Made by a program: the position numbers and the translations under genes
Notes under the pieces: model-generated
Told to the model about the DNA's origin: nothing
Seen by the model: the letters and a program-made list of their open reading frames with translations, nothing else
The model's database searches: none
Source of the DNA: Lepidodermella squamata
Lineage: Eukaryota; Gastrotricha
DNA length: 64,000 nt
Assembly (NCBI GenBank): GCA_047495785.1
Contig: JBLDXI010000021.1
Coordinates: 930,001 to 994,000 of the forward strand
Direction: 5' to 3'
Shown here: positions 22,126-32,229 of the stretch, in pieces
Layout of the letters: the number at the start of each line of letters is the position of its first letter
How positions within the stretch are numbered: the stretch's first letter is position 1

Positions 22126-23368
22126 TTTGAGAGAGCGGAAAAAATCAGAAGGTTTGCTGGTTCGCTGCGAGAGAAGTGTCCTACGTATCAACTATTCATA
22201 ATTCGATTTTCAATGACGTTATGCTATAACACATTTCTATACGCAAAACAACAGGAAAAATAGTGACATTAGAGTGGCCTCTTTTGCGGCTAAAATTATT
22301 CTCGAGGGGATTTTTGAAAAATGCACAAAAGTCCAGCCGGTTTTTTCTAGGTACGAGGCACGCGGTTTGAATGTGAAAATATTTGCAATTTTTATAACAA
22401 ATTATGAGCAATTTTTCATCCTATATGCAAGATAGACATCATGACTAGAATTTCCAATGTTGTATCTTTTTATTATTTGTTTAGCAAGCTTGAATAAACA
22501 ACAAAAAAGGGAGCGGCTATTCATAGGGCACTATAACTGATTTATTTTATCGATTTTGCAGTTATATAGCCCATGTTATTAGCAGGCGCTATAACTCATA
22601 GACGGCAGTAATAATAGCTTATGTGCAAGTGTGCATGTGTGTATAGTTTTGAGAAACAAACAAAACAAGATCGAACTTTGGCTATTTATATTGTTCAGCC
22701 GCTCAGCCCATATATACAGATGTGTGATGGCGACCGGGCTAAAAATTGCTATGTAATATGATAGAATATTTTAATCAAAAATGATCAATCCGCGAGCGCG
22801 CCGCGGCCGCGGCGGATTAAGGCGGCGGGCGCGGCCGTGACGGCGAAACGCGTCAACAACGCGCACGCGGAAAAGGGGGACGTTTCGATAAATTTGCGCC
22901 GCAGTTTTCATCGTTATTGCTTCGCATTCTACTCATAAACTACTACTATTTGCTCGCTCGTTTTGCGTCTTGATTTTGACAAAAATAACGCGCGGTCTCC
23001 TAAACTGAGAGAGAAATGTTGACTGCCTAATTTTCGCTTTTCTATCCTTTCGATCATAATGTTGCCATTCTTGAATGTTCTGAAAATTCGGGGGCGGGCG
23101 TGGAAGAACTGGAAAACTATGGACATAGGTTTGCGTGGAATTACTAGGAAAGAGACACTCAATTTGTTGCGCAGTAGACCTCAGCAGCGATGAAATCAGT
23201 CATATGGATTGTTGATAACAAGAAATTAGCAACATTCGTTCAAGTTCATTGATAATTTGATAATGACCATCAGGAACTCAATACCTGTCATGTTACATTC
23301 TGACTTTGTTATGTCAATTCAATGCTTCCCCAAAACCTGTGAGTTACTGCTCAAATCATGTGGTTCTT
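22126..23368. other. Intergenic with a CpG-rich block
   Basis: No gene supported. Mostly A+T-rich, but about 22790-22880 is extremely G+C- and CpG-rich (GCGCGCCGCGGCCGCGGCGG within it). Confidence 0.5.
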
Positions 23369-24876
23369 TTAGACACCGGGACAAAACGTGATGATGTAGT
23401 TGGTGTAGGCGTTGCTATGGCAACGGAAGGTCGAGGTGCCGTCGTCGTAAGCAAACTTGATTTAAGACAATAAATAGGAAATCTTAAGCATATTCTGATT
23501 CATACCGAGTAAGCAGTCGGGCAGTTATCCTTGAAGAACTTGGCGTAGTTGTAGGGCCAAGTCTTGGGTTCACAGACCTTCAACGACGGGTTAGCGCAGG
23601 CCGGCTGCAGGGGCGAGCAGTTGTACTCGTTGCGGCAGCAGTAGTAGTCGGTGTTGAACTTGGCGCAAGCGCTATAGCAGCCAATAACGCGACCGTCCTT
23701 GCTTTTCATTTGCAGATCAGCCGGGCAAGTCTTCCTGAGGTCGACATTGCAACCACACCATTCGCATAGTCCAGCATCGGCCATGAAGGTTCCTATGAAA
23801 AGCAGCTGTAGTATAGCGAATTAAAAGGCAAGCTAGATCATACCAGAGACTGGTTCCATTGAAATCGGAATGGTCGAGCCATCGACGTAGCTGACGTCGT
23901 ACCAGTCGCCATTGTCACCCAAACCAGGCCCGCGGGAGGTGAGTTCAGCCAATGAAGCTGGAGGCTCGCCTGTAATGCCAGCGCACTCTTTCCTGGTACC
24001 GCAGCCGCCAGTTTCGCAGAACAAGTTGCCGCTGTTGTCCTGGGTGCAGTTGGTACGGGGCCAGATGCGGCCGCAGAACTTGGTTCCAACATCGAGACAG
24101 GTCAACTCTCCTGGCTTCATCAGCCAGCCGCCGTTCTTAGGAACAGGCCCATCCTGGTTGAAAGAAGCAGCCCAGACGTCGAACTTGCAGTTATTGATGA
24201 CAGAAATGCGGGTCTGTGTGGTTGAAACCGGGCAAGCGGCGATGTTGGAGGAAGGGGGACGAGGGGTAGTTGGGGGTGGTTGAACGGCGTTGTCAGCAAA
24301 GCCGCAGATTTGGTCCTTATCAGCCACAGTATTGGCGTTAGTCCTGGTCGCTCCGCCCTGCTTCATCCAGCAAGTTCCACCGAGGTAGCTGTTCCATGAG
24401 TAGTGGGTGCATCCAGAGGTAGAGTAACACTTGAAGGCACAGTACTGTTTCTCAGTCTTAGCGTTGCTAAGATCGTTGCCGTAGAAGTCACAGCCAGTTC
24501 CGATGTTACCATTCCATTGCACACCGTTGACAACAGCGGAGCCGGAGGTTCCAGCAGGCTTAGCCGTCGTCGTCGGGATAGCACTCAGAAGGCCGCATCG
24601 GTAGTTTTGCGTATCGGAAACCTCAAAGGCATCGGCTCTGGTACGGCTTCCAGTCTTCATCCAACAAGTTCCACCGAGGTAGTTGGTCCAGACGTAGTGG
24701 GTGCAGCCGGATGTTGCTTGACACTTGGTGATGCATTGCTCCTCGGTAGTCTTGGCATTAGCAATGTCACCAACTTTGAAATCGCAGCCTTTCGCCCAGT
24801 CACCAGTCTGCCATTGGATTGCAGCAGAAGCGGTGTGCAGCAGACAGGCAGTAGCAATGAGACTAAAACTTTGCAT
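23369..24876 (-). CDS. Secreted two-PAN-module thaumatin-like protein
   Basis: Exons 23844-24876, 23506-23792, 23369-23455; introns 51 and 50 bp; 468 aa. A signal peptide (about residues 1-18) precedes two near-identical PAN/apple-like modules of about 75 residues, each with the pattern GC(D)F...CxxxCxxTxGCTHYxWxxYLGGTCWMK, joined by a Thr/Pro linker. From about residue 210 a thaumatin-like domain runs to the end: NNCKFDVWAA, NGGWLMKPGE, FCGRIWPRTNC, FCETGGCGTRKECAG, then CxWCGC...CRNEY and the closing FCPG; the many cysteines fit the eight-disulphide family. Thaumatin-like proteins often bind or cut beta-glucans and act against fungi; animal versions are patchily distributed. PAN modules suggest carbohydrate or protein binding. 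TATA-like TATAAAA lies about 50 bp before the start. Confidence 0.9.
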
Positions 24877-25256
24877 TATCCTAATTTTGTTAGCTTTTTA
24901 TGAAAGTTACAGGGAGATAGTGCTGGTTTTATAGGCACCGATATCCTATACTCGAAATATAACTCGTAGGCGATCGAGGTTAGCCTCCAAAGAATCTTGC
25001 GCCAGTTTATTGACTCAGCTGCTTTTGTCGCAGGAGAAAATGAAACTGTAACGTGGTATGGTTTTAGTTTTGGTAACGACGACAGGGGGCAAAGTCTGGA
25101 AGCATGTTAGCAGGTGTTCAAACTTGCGGGGTAATTGGACAAATTTGGTTATTTGCATATAAGAAGAGAATTGCTGCCAATAATTGAATAAAAATGAAGA
25201 CTCTCTCATTCTGATCAATTTATTACACTAACTTGTTATAACAACAAACGACTTTC
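24877..25256. other. Intergenic between two PAN-domain genes
   Basis: Contains the TATA-like element of the thaumatin gene and, at 25219-25224, a minus-strand AATAAA for the upstream PAN gene. Nothing else seen. Confidence 0.5.
24927..24933 (-). promoter_or_regulatory. TATA box of the thaumatin-like gene
   Basis: TATAAAA on the minus strand, 51-57 bp before the ATG at 24876, a spacing that fits a short leader. Confidence 0.5.
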
Positions 25257-25826
25257 TCATTGATCTTCTGCTACAGTGAAACTGTCATTGATACCGCAGA
25301 GAAATGACTTATCACCAGTGTTGAAAGCATTTTCCTTCGAGATTTCCCCGCTCATCAGCCAGCAAGTTCCTTCCATCCAATTCGTCCAAACGAAATGAGA
25401 GCAATCCTCCGTTTCTGCACATTTTTGACGGCATCGGGACCGTGTTGTTCGAACAGATTTGAATTCTTCGGTTGGGAAATCACAAGAGTCGGCCCAGGTA
25501 CTTCGCGACCAGTTAACTGTGCTTCCACTGCTGGTGGAATCTCTGATAGGAGGCTGCGTTTCAACTCTTCCGCAGATGGCATCTTTTGAGTAGAAAGCAG
25601 TTTTTGCAAAGCCTCCCAACAGCCAGCAAGTTCCGCCCATGTAATCGGTCCATGTAAAATGGGTACAGTTCGCGGTTAAGGCGCATTTCGGACCACATTG
25701 CCGCGCCGAAGTTTTCGCGGTGGCGAATTCCTCCGTGTCAAAGTCGCAAGCATGAACTCTAGTTGGCCATTCTCTCGCACAATTAGCCGACTCAATTAAT
25801 AAGAGAAGAAATAAAAGCTTGAGCAT
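25257..25826 (-). CDS. Secreted protein of two PAN/apple-like modules
   Basis: Single exon, 189 aa from the ATG at 25826, chosen over an upstream in-frame start because it begins directly with a hydrophobic signal peptide (MLKLLFLLLLIESANC). Two PAN-like modules follow, with CDFDTEEFATAKT and CTHFTWTDYMGGTCW in the first, CDFPTEEFKSVRT and CSHFVWTNWMEGTCW in the second. These match the modules of the adjacent thaumatin-like protein, so the two genes are related by duplication with gain or loss of the thaumatin domain. Probably extracellular carbohydrate- or protein-binding. AATAAA at 25219 (minus). Confidence 0.85.
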   Translation of the reverse strand: MLKLLFLLLLIESANCAREWPTRVHACDFDTEEFATAKTSARQCGPKCALTANCTHFTWTDYMGGTCWLLGGFAKTAFYSKDAICGRVETQPPIRDSTSSGSTVNWSRSTWADSCDFPTEEFKSVRTTRSRCRQKCAETEDCSHFVWTNWMEGTCWLMSGEISKENAFNTGDKSFLCGINDSFTVAEDQ

Positions 25827-26482
25827 ATTTTCGATTACTTTGAAATATGAGCTAAAAATCAACGCAAAGGAGGCCCTGTTTTCTCGATTTTGCAACACAT
25901 TTTACGCGTGACAGGTGCTTGTAATTGCTATTTTTCAAGATGATGCCGCGACCGTTCAGGGCTTGTGATCCTTTGGGTACATATGCATTGTGTATCAAGG
26001 GTATCAAGTCATTCGCAATATCAGATGGCTTTGATCTGGCTTTGATACATCCTGTCCTTCCAAACCTGTCCCAAACTTCTCCTTCTTCCCCTTGGTTTGG
26101 TGGTAAAACCACCTTTCATACATATTTCTTCATGAAATTGTGCTTTTCAGCATAACGATCATTAGGAGTTGGAGATAGGGGTTTGGAGTAAGGATTAAGG
26201 GTTCGGGCTTGGTTAGGGTGAGGGTTAGCGTTGGGTCGAGTTTTGAATTTTAACAAAATTCGATTTCAGGGTCCTTTACCTTCATCTATAACCATTGTCA
26301 TGCAGATACGTTCAATTTTATTTTTATTACAGCCATTGCATTGCATATTCGATCACAAAAGGTATCAGCAGAGATGGAGCATCTCTCTATCATATAAGCA
26401 ATAACGATTAGGTTCAAAAACTGTCTATTCGAGATTCGAAAACAAAAATACCACAGTTTGTTAGCGATTAAAATTAACAAAA
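25827..26482. other. Intergenic with degenerate TTAGGG-like stretch
   Basis: About 26161-26240 is G-rich and carries scattered TTAGGG, AGGGTTAG and AAGGGTT units, resembling decayed telomere-type repeat. Two minus-strand AATAAA signals at 26317-26328 may serve the lectin gene. No gene seen. Confidence 0.45.
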
Positions 26483-29151
26483 CTATAATGGCACTGTGGA
26501 TATCTCATCGAGTAGCCGGTGCGAGCCGTCAGAGCTGACGTTTGAAACCTTGAATGTTCTTTGAGGTTTGATTTCAAAAGAATCTACCACCTTTTGCTGC
26601 CGCGACTGATTAATAGGCAGGTATTTATTCGTCGCTCCTCCTTCGACTTTTTTGAGGGGAGAAGACTGATCGTAATGGGGTTGATTGAGCGTAATCTTTC
26701 TCACCAACTTGCGGCGATAGTAAGTGAGATAGACCAACCCAGAACCTCCTGCTACTACTACAATACCAAGGACGAACGAACCGATGGAGACCCAAAATCG
26801 CAACTTGGCAGCTTTCTGCTTCACGAAGGCGGATTGAGTATTAGCAATCCGGAATACTCGGGTAATATTTCCCAGCTCATTTTCGACCAAACACAAGAAC
26901 AGCTCACCAATGTGAGTCCTAGCGTTTTCTACGTTCAAAATATGCAGATCTTCTGCTTCAGACATTGGTTGAGCGTCAAGATATTCGTTCGTTGACATCG
27001 GTGTGCGCTTACTCCAGAAGACATGCGGCTTAGGATAGACCCAACTCGCCTCGCAATCCAGATCAACGGAATTCTCTTTGTCAGGGATGATGACATCGAT
27101 TACTTCTTCACCATCGTGGGAGTTTACGAAACTCGGCGAGGACGGCGAAACACGCACGACCTCGGAGAAGGCTATCGATTGTACGTCGCGATAATTTTGT
27201 GCGTCATTTGTCCAGGCGGTGGCAGCGATTTTCATTGAAGGCCAAGCATTACTCGAATCCAGTTTCGCGTAGAACGCGTCCACTTCAAAAACCAGGGTGC
27301 AATGCGCGAATGTTGCCTGTTTTTGGAATTAGTTCTCACAAAAGATTCTGGTGTAAAAATACCTATTGCCGACTTACGTAAATGTTTTTGCCTTGTCTTT
27401 TCAACTTGATGACGTAAAAGTTGGATTGAAGTTCAGACTGGTCAAGTATGCATTTAACGCCCCAGTTATTGCTAGATAGGGCGACGCGATCACCGATTTG
27501 TAACTCTAAATTTCGACCTGAAGCTGTGAGAACGTACACCTATGGATAATTTCAACGTATAAACCCTTTTACTTAATCTCTCACATCGTTACCATCTTAA
27601 GTTTATCTCCGGAAGTTCGTATAACTATCGCCAGTCCAGAGAAAGTTGAGTTCCATAACAAAGCTAGCGAAAAAGGGTAATATAGTATATAGTATGAACT
27701 GGAAAACAAGCAATCCTATGCCAACCTGTTTTGTTTACCAAAGTGGGAGATTCGCTACCCAACCAAATACCAAATCCGCCACTAGCTAGCTGATCCGGAT
27801 TAGAGGATGGAACCCGAAATACCACGTCCAGTTTCCAAGCTGTTTCTGGTTCGAAAAATCGCTGGTCTAAAGCTCGATTGCTGATGATTGCCCCTGCGCC
27901 TGGTTCCTCTATACCGGTCAATCGGATGATTTGTTTGTCGCCTGTGGTTTTCACACTAGCGGCAGAGCCGATGAGTTTCCAGTGATTGACTAGCTGTTCT
28001 AAAATTTAGAAAAATAATTTATATTTGCTTTGTGGCATTTGCGAACTCACTTTTAAATGGATATTGTAAGGAGAGAACTTCCACCTTACTTTCTCTGTGC
28101 GGGTAGTTGAAAATGTCTGAATTAGGATCCTTTCTAAGGTGCTCGTCATCTTCATGACCATCATCCTCACCATCTTCGTGGATTAGGAACTGAAGGCCTA
28201 AATGAGGATAAAATTGCTGTTATTAGAGAGAATTAATGGCCAGGATTATTACCTTTCTTCAGCCGACTGAACTGAAACTTGTGAATGTATATCGCGTCGT
28301 CTGAAATTTGGTTAGTCCAAAATGTTATTCCAGCCCGGAGGACAGGCCTACTGTTCGCGTTGGTAACTGATCGAATGAAATTCGAAATATCAAGTTCGAA
28401 ATCATCGCAAGCTGAAAATTTGACGGCTATTATCGAGCCTTCTTTTCGAACAATAAGCCGAGTTTCACGTTGATGGACGTCCCAGCTGTTTATCGAGCAA
28501 TGGGCTCGATCTCGCTTATAGCCTGTATCGAACCTGCTCTCATCATCCATATCCCCATCTTCATATTCTGTTTCTTCGATTATAGACATTTCGCGGCCAA
28601 CTATTCCGTAAACATCTACCAACTAAACAAAGAAATGTAAGGACTGACTGGTAAAGCATCGGTCTTACCTGTGACGAAGCATCAGCAAAATCGCCGAATT
28701 CAGCGACAAAAATGCCGAAGCCGGTAAAATTCTTAGCATTAACGCCCCATTGAGATTCGAGGGTGATTGATTCTTCAGCGGCTATCCAAATTCCGAAGCC
28801 GTGCTCGTGATCGGGAGACGGCGAGCTATGCGTTACAATGGAGGTCCGGATTTCCCAGTCGTAGTCTTTCGACAAAACTGTTGACGATAACGGCTTTTTA
28901 GCCCAGAGGGACCCGATTTGAAGCGATGTTTTCAATGACGGATAGCCACTCATTATCACGCCGATGCTGTTTAAGGTTGTCGAAACTAGACCGTAGGCTT
29001 CCCATTTGTCTTGCTCTAATGGGGCGATTAGTTCGAAATCATCAATAGAAATGTCTTCATGATGCTCCGATAGTTGATGCTCGACAGCGGAAACCCAGCC
29101 TAATGTTAAGGCGATGAGAAATAGGACGTTGGATCCGAGTGCCATTGCCAT
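26483..29151 (-). CDS. Type I membrane protein with two L-type-lectin-like domains and an Ig domain
   Basis: Seven exons: 28669-29151, 28253-28622, 28051-28197, 27726-27998, 27593-27663, 27378-27539, 26483-27316; introns 46-62 bp; 779 aa. Signal peptide about 1-22. The first lectin-like domain (about 25-285) follows the ERGIC-53/VIP36 order: SLKTSLQIGSLWAKKPL, DWEI, HGFGIWIA, FTGFGIFVAEF, then IDGxx-like and terminal strands. An acidic linker (EDGEDDGHEDDE) precedes the second domain (about 325-550: GAIISNRALDQRFF, GGFGIWLG, FSGLAIVI). Next comes an Ig domain with its Cys pair and Trp (LDCEAS, VFWSKR, LFLCLVEN), one membrane helix at about 680-702 and an 80-residue basic tail. ER cargo lectins have one such domain and no Ig, so this looks like a surface receptor or adhesion protein. 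Same lectin type as the channel genes downstream of it in the window. Confidence 0.82.
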
Positions 29152-30386
29152 TGGTGAAATTGTACTCGGAGAATGTGAAGTTATGTTTTAATAACCTGAA
29201 GTTTTTTTCCGCGTTATTTTACTATGAAGGAGGATCAGCGCCCAATTTCCCGTCTAGCTGATTCGTGGCAATGCACTTTCGCATTGACTTGCGGTCCTTT
29301 GTGTTTATTGTGTCAACAAAAATAAATAAAAGTAATAATAACAATAATCGATGCTGGTTGACCTCATGGCGCGAGAAAGGCGGCACACGTGGTGAGTAAT
29401 TACGACAAATAACAATATTTAGGCGTTTTTCAATAGCCGTCAACCCTCTGCACCGACTATTGTCATTTGAAGCGACTAACATGTGTATGATGTATATTTT
29501 TGCGAAACAATAGTCGCAGTATAGGTCACTGTGGGGTGCGCATTTGCATTATCTACATTTAGTTGTGCCCGCAGCGGGGCGCAAAAAATGCAGGTGTGGA
29601 ATGTGTGTGTGTGAGGTGCGATAAACGATAAAAAGAGGCGAACGCACAAAATCTTTACTACACATCAACCTCGCTGTCAATCGCGAATATTTCTCAAGCT
29701 GTGAAGAAGTCGAAAATATAAACTCAACGAAGTTCATTCCATATCGTCAATAAAAGTCTAAAAAAATAACCTACAATCGCTCTTAAAAACGACTTCGGTC
29801 CATTTCGGGATTTATTGATTTATTTCCAATAAGGCATAGCAGGAAGATGAATAATAAATCAAACGTTTTTCAAGGCTGTTAACCAAAATCTTGCATTCCA
29901 TCTTGTAATCCGCCGTGTTAAGCCACTGTGTCCACGTTGCAGATAACATTGTGATCGCACTTTGTGTACGCATAGCCATTGGGCGATACACTTTTCCTGT
30001 GTTCACATAGCCACATCCTTTTCTATTTCAATCTTGAGGTATTGGTTGGACAACAGCTAAAGTAATTTGTATGGAAGGAAAATTTAGGCCGCTATCGATT
30101 TCTCGGAGGTCACTTTTTTGAGGGTTCGAAATTCGATACTATCGTGGTAACCGCACGGAGACACCTCTAGTCGGATTCCCAGTGTCTTTGACTTTGATTC
30201 AGCTAACAGACAGACAAGTACACTTAATCCATTATCATAGTGGAAAGATAACGTTGTTCTCATTATAATGAGCAGACCGAGACACGTGATGTCATGAATG
30301 TATTGATAAGTTAAGTAGCAATGTTATCTCTATTTTTCATCCTAACAAGTTTACCGAGAATCATTTCGCAGCAGACACAATAAGCA
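29152..30386. other. Divergent intergenic region with a dispersed-repeat fragment
   Basis: Lies between the lectin gene (minus) and the transporter (plus). About 30087-30135 matches part of the long inverted repeat at 55.8-56.9 kb (shared core GGTCACTTTTTT with similar flanks). No gene seen. Confidence 0.45.
30087..30135. repeat. Fragment related to the 56-kb inverted repeat
   Basis: Similar to 56035-56085: both read roughly CG(C/A)..CGATTTC(T/C)(C/G)CG(G/A)AGGTCACTTTTTT.GGGTTC. Shows that the inverted-repeat sequence is a dispersed family and not unique DNA. Confidence 0.5.
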
Positions 30387-31931
30387 ATGGAAACATTGTC
30401 CACCAGTATAATTTTTTCAGCACCTCGGAGAAAAAGTGCCGCGGATGGCAGAGGAGTCGTCGATGATTTGTCTGCATCAATTGGTCGCCGAAATGTCGCT
30501 CAAAACCAAGAGAATACAACTGATTCAAAGGAATCCTTATACCGGCTCATTAACCTTGGTGTGGCTAGCAGTCTCGTTTTCTGTAGCGGATTCGAAATAT
30601 CGCTCAACCCACCAATATTCCCACCTCAAGCAGAGAGCAAAGGGGTTTCTTCAACAGCAATAGGCTTCATTTTCGCCTGTTTCACCCTGACAATGTTTGC
30701 CGGTAGTTTGATTTGGGGCGCTTATATCAAGACCATCGGCCTGAGGTATCTCATCGTTGCTGGAAGTTTATTAGCAGGAGGTTCAGTGATTCTTTTCGGT
30801 ATATTAGACCTCGCTCCTCCAGGAGATAGCTACCTAGCTCTCATTTTCATTGTTAGATTAGCCGAAGGTGCTGGTGGAAGCATGTACCTAACAGCAGCCT
30901 ATAGTTTAACTGCCGAGCTTTACCCGCAAAAGGTCTCCTCAGCCTATGCTGTATTAGAATTCGCTAACGGTGCTGGTCGTATGTTTGGCCCACTATTAGG
31001 GGGCGTTTTAGCCCAAGCGGGAGGGTTCCCGTTACCTTTTTACCTTAGTGGAGCGATGATAATAACTTGCGGCTTTATGGCTCTTCTAATTCTTCGCAAA
31101 ACAGCACCACCGGGTTTACTTTCACCTGGGGAAGATGATGCAAGCGGAGTAGGCAAGAAGTCAATTTTCACAATGTGGGTGAGGTTTTATCGAGCTTCGC
31201 CTGATATCTGGTTTTTGTCGATTTCCAACTTTTTCGCCATGCTATTTTTTTACTACCCCTACCCAACCTTGTCCGTACGATTAGGAGAATTAGGCCAAAA
31301 AGACACTATTATCATCGGATTGATATTTCTCGGAGGCTCAGCTGCATACAGCTTGTTATCACCAATCGTCGGTAAAATCTCCGATGCTTTCAAGAACAGG
31401 TTTTACTTTATCTTGATTGCTGGATCACTTTTCATGGCTATTGGGTTATTCTTTCTTGGACCTGCCCCTGTCACAGGAATAAGTGCTTCAGTAGGATCAA
31501 CTACCGCCTCCTTCATTGTTATCATGTCTGCTCTGGCCATATCTATCGTGCCTGTACCGTCTGCAATCAAAAGTGCAGCAATTTCTGCTGGATTCGAGGA
31601 CAACCTACAAACCTCAGCCATGGTTGCAAGTCTCTTTAAAGGTATGTAGCCTGAAATAGGTTGTAGTCCTTTGACGGACATTATTGCTCTTTCAGCCACG
31701 TGGTTCTTGGGAGTTCTGATCGGATCACCTGTCTCGGGTGCTCTAGTCGACTCGGTTGGCTTCGAAACAGGAGCCTTCATCATGAGTTGCTTAGGTTTCG
31801 TTACGACTTTAGTGATTATTGTCGCCTGCATACTGCACCAAACAAATCGCCTGAAAACAAACAATGTTAGCGATTACTCTGTCTACTACGATCCCAGTGA
31901 ATCTGTATCGCTGCTACCCGATAAGCGATGA
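30387..31931 (+). CDS. MFS transporter, SLC18B1-like
   Basis: Two exons (30387-31641 and 31696-31931, intron 54 bp), 496 aa. About twelve hydrophobic segments with the central loop after segment six at residues about 240-265. Family-like features: NPPIFPPQAESKGVSST after the first helix, RLAEGAGGSMYLTAAYS, the charged ELYPQKV turn and LEFANGAGRMFGPLLGG in helix five (motif C region). These fit vesicular polyamine/amine transporter-like proteins of the SLC18B1 group. The tail ends YYDPSESVSLLPDKR, with acidic/Leu-Leu-Pro content typical of sorting signals. Likely a proton-coupled organic cation exporter of an intracellular membrane; the substrate is inferred from family only. Confidence 0.85.
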
Positions 31932-32229
31932 TTCGCCATGACTATAGGTCTCTTCTTTTTACATGAGGATTCTCTTGTACCTAGTATTTCACTATTCTTG
32001 AAATTAAATCATGAAGTGAGCGTTTGTATCTTGGTTTTTTTACACAGAGTCGAGAGGTTAACACAGAAATAAGGAGCTAGGAGTGGGAGCCTTTATAAAT
32101 TAGGGTAAACTTTTCTTCAGGTTCGAAAGTTCAAATCAAAGTGCAATTCAGAGGGTCTTTCGAAGGTTTGCATGTAAATATTTACCACCAAAAATACCCG
32201 GTTTACAGGATCTTAGAGTAAAATTACGC
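31932..32229. other. Convergent intergenic region
   Basis: ATTAAA at 32003-32008 may be the transporter's polyadenylation signal. Nothing else seen. Confidence 0.4.

Noticed and set aside
23369-24876. Bacterial or plant contamination as source of the thaumatin gene
   Set aside because: Two short introns of the local type and shared PAN modules with the neighbour show that it is resident, whatever its older origin.
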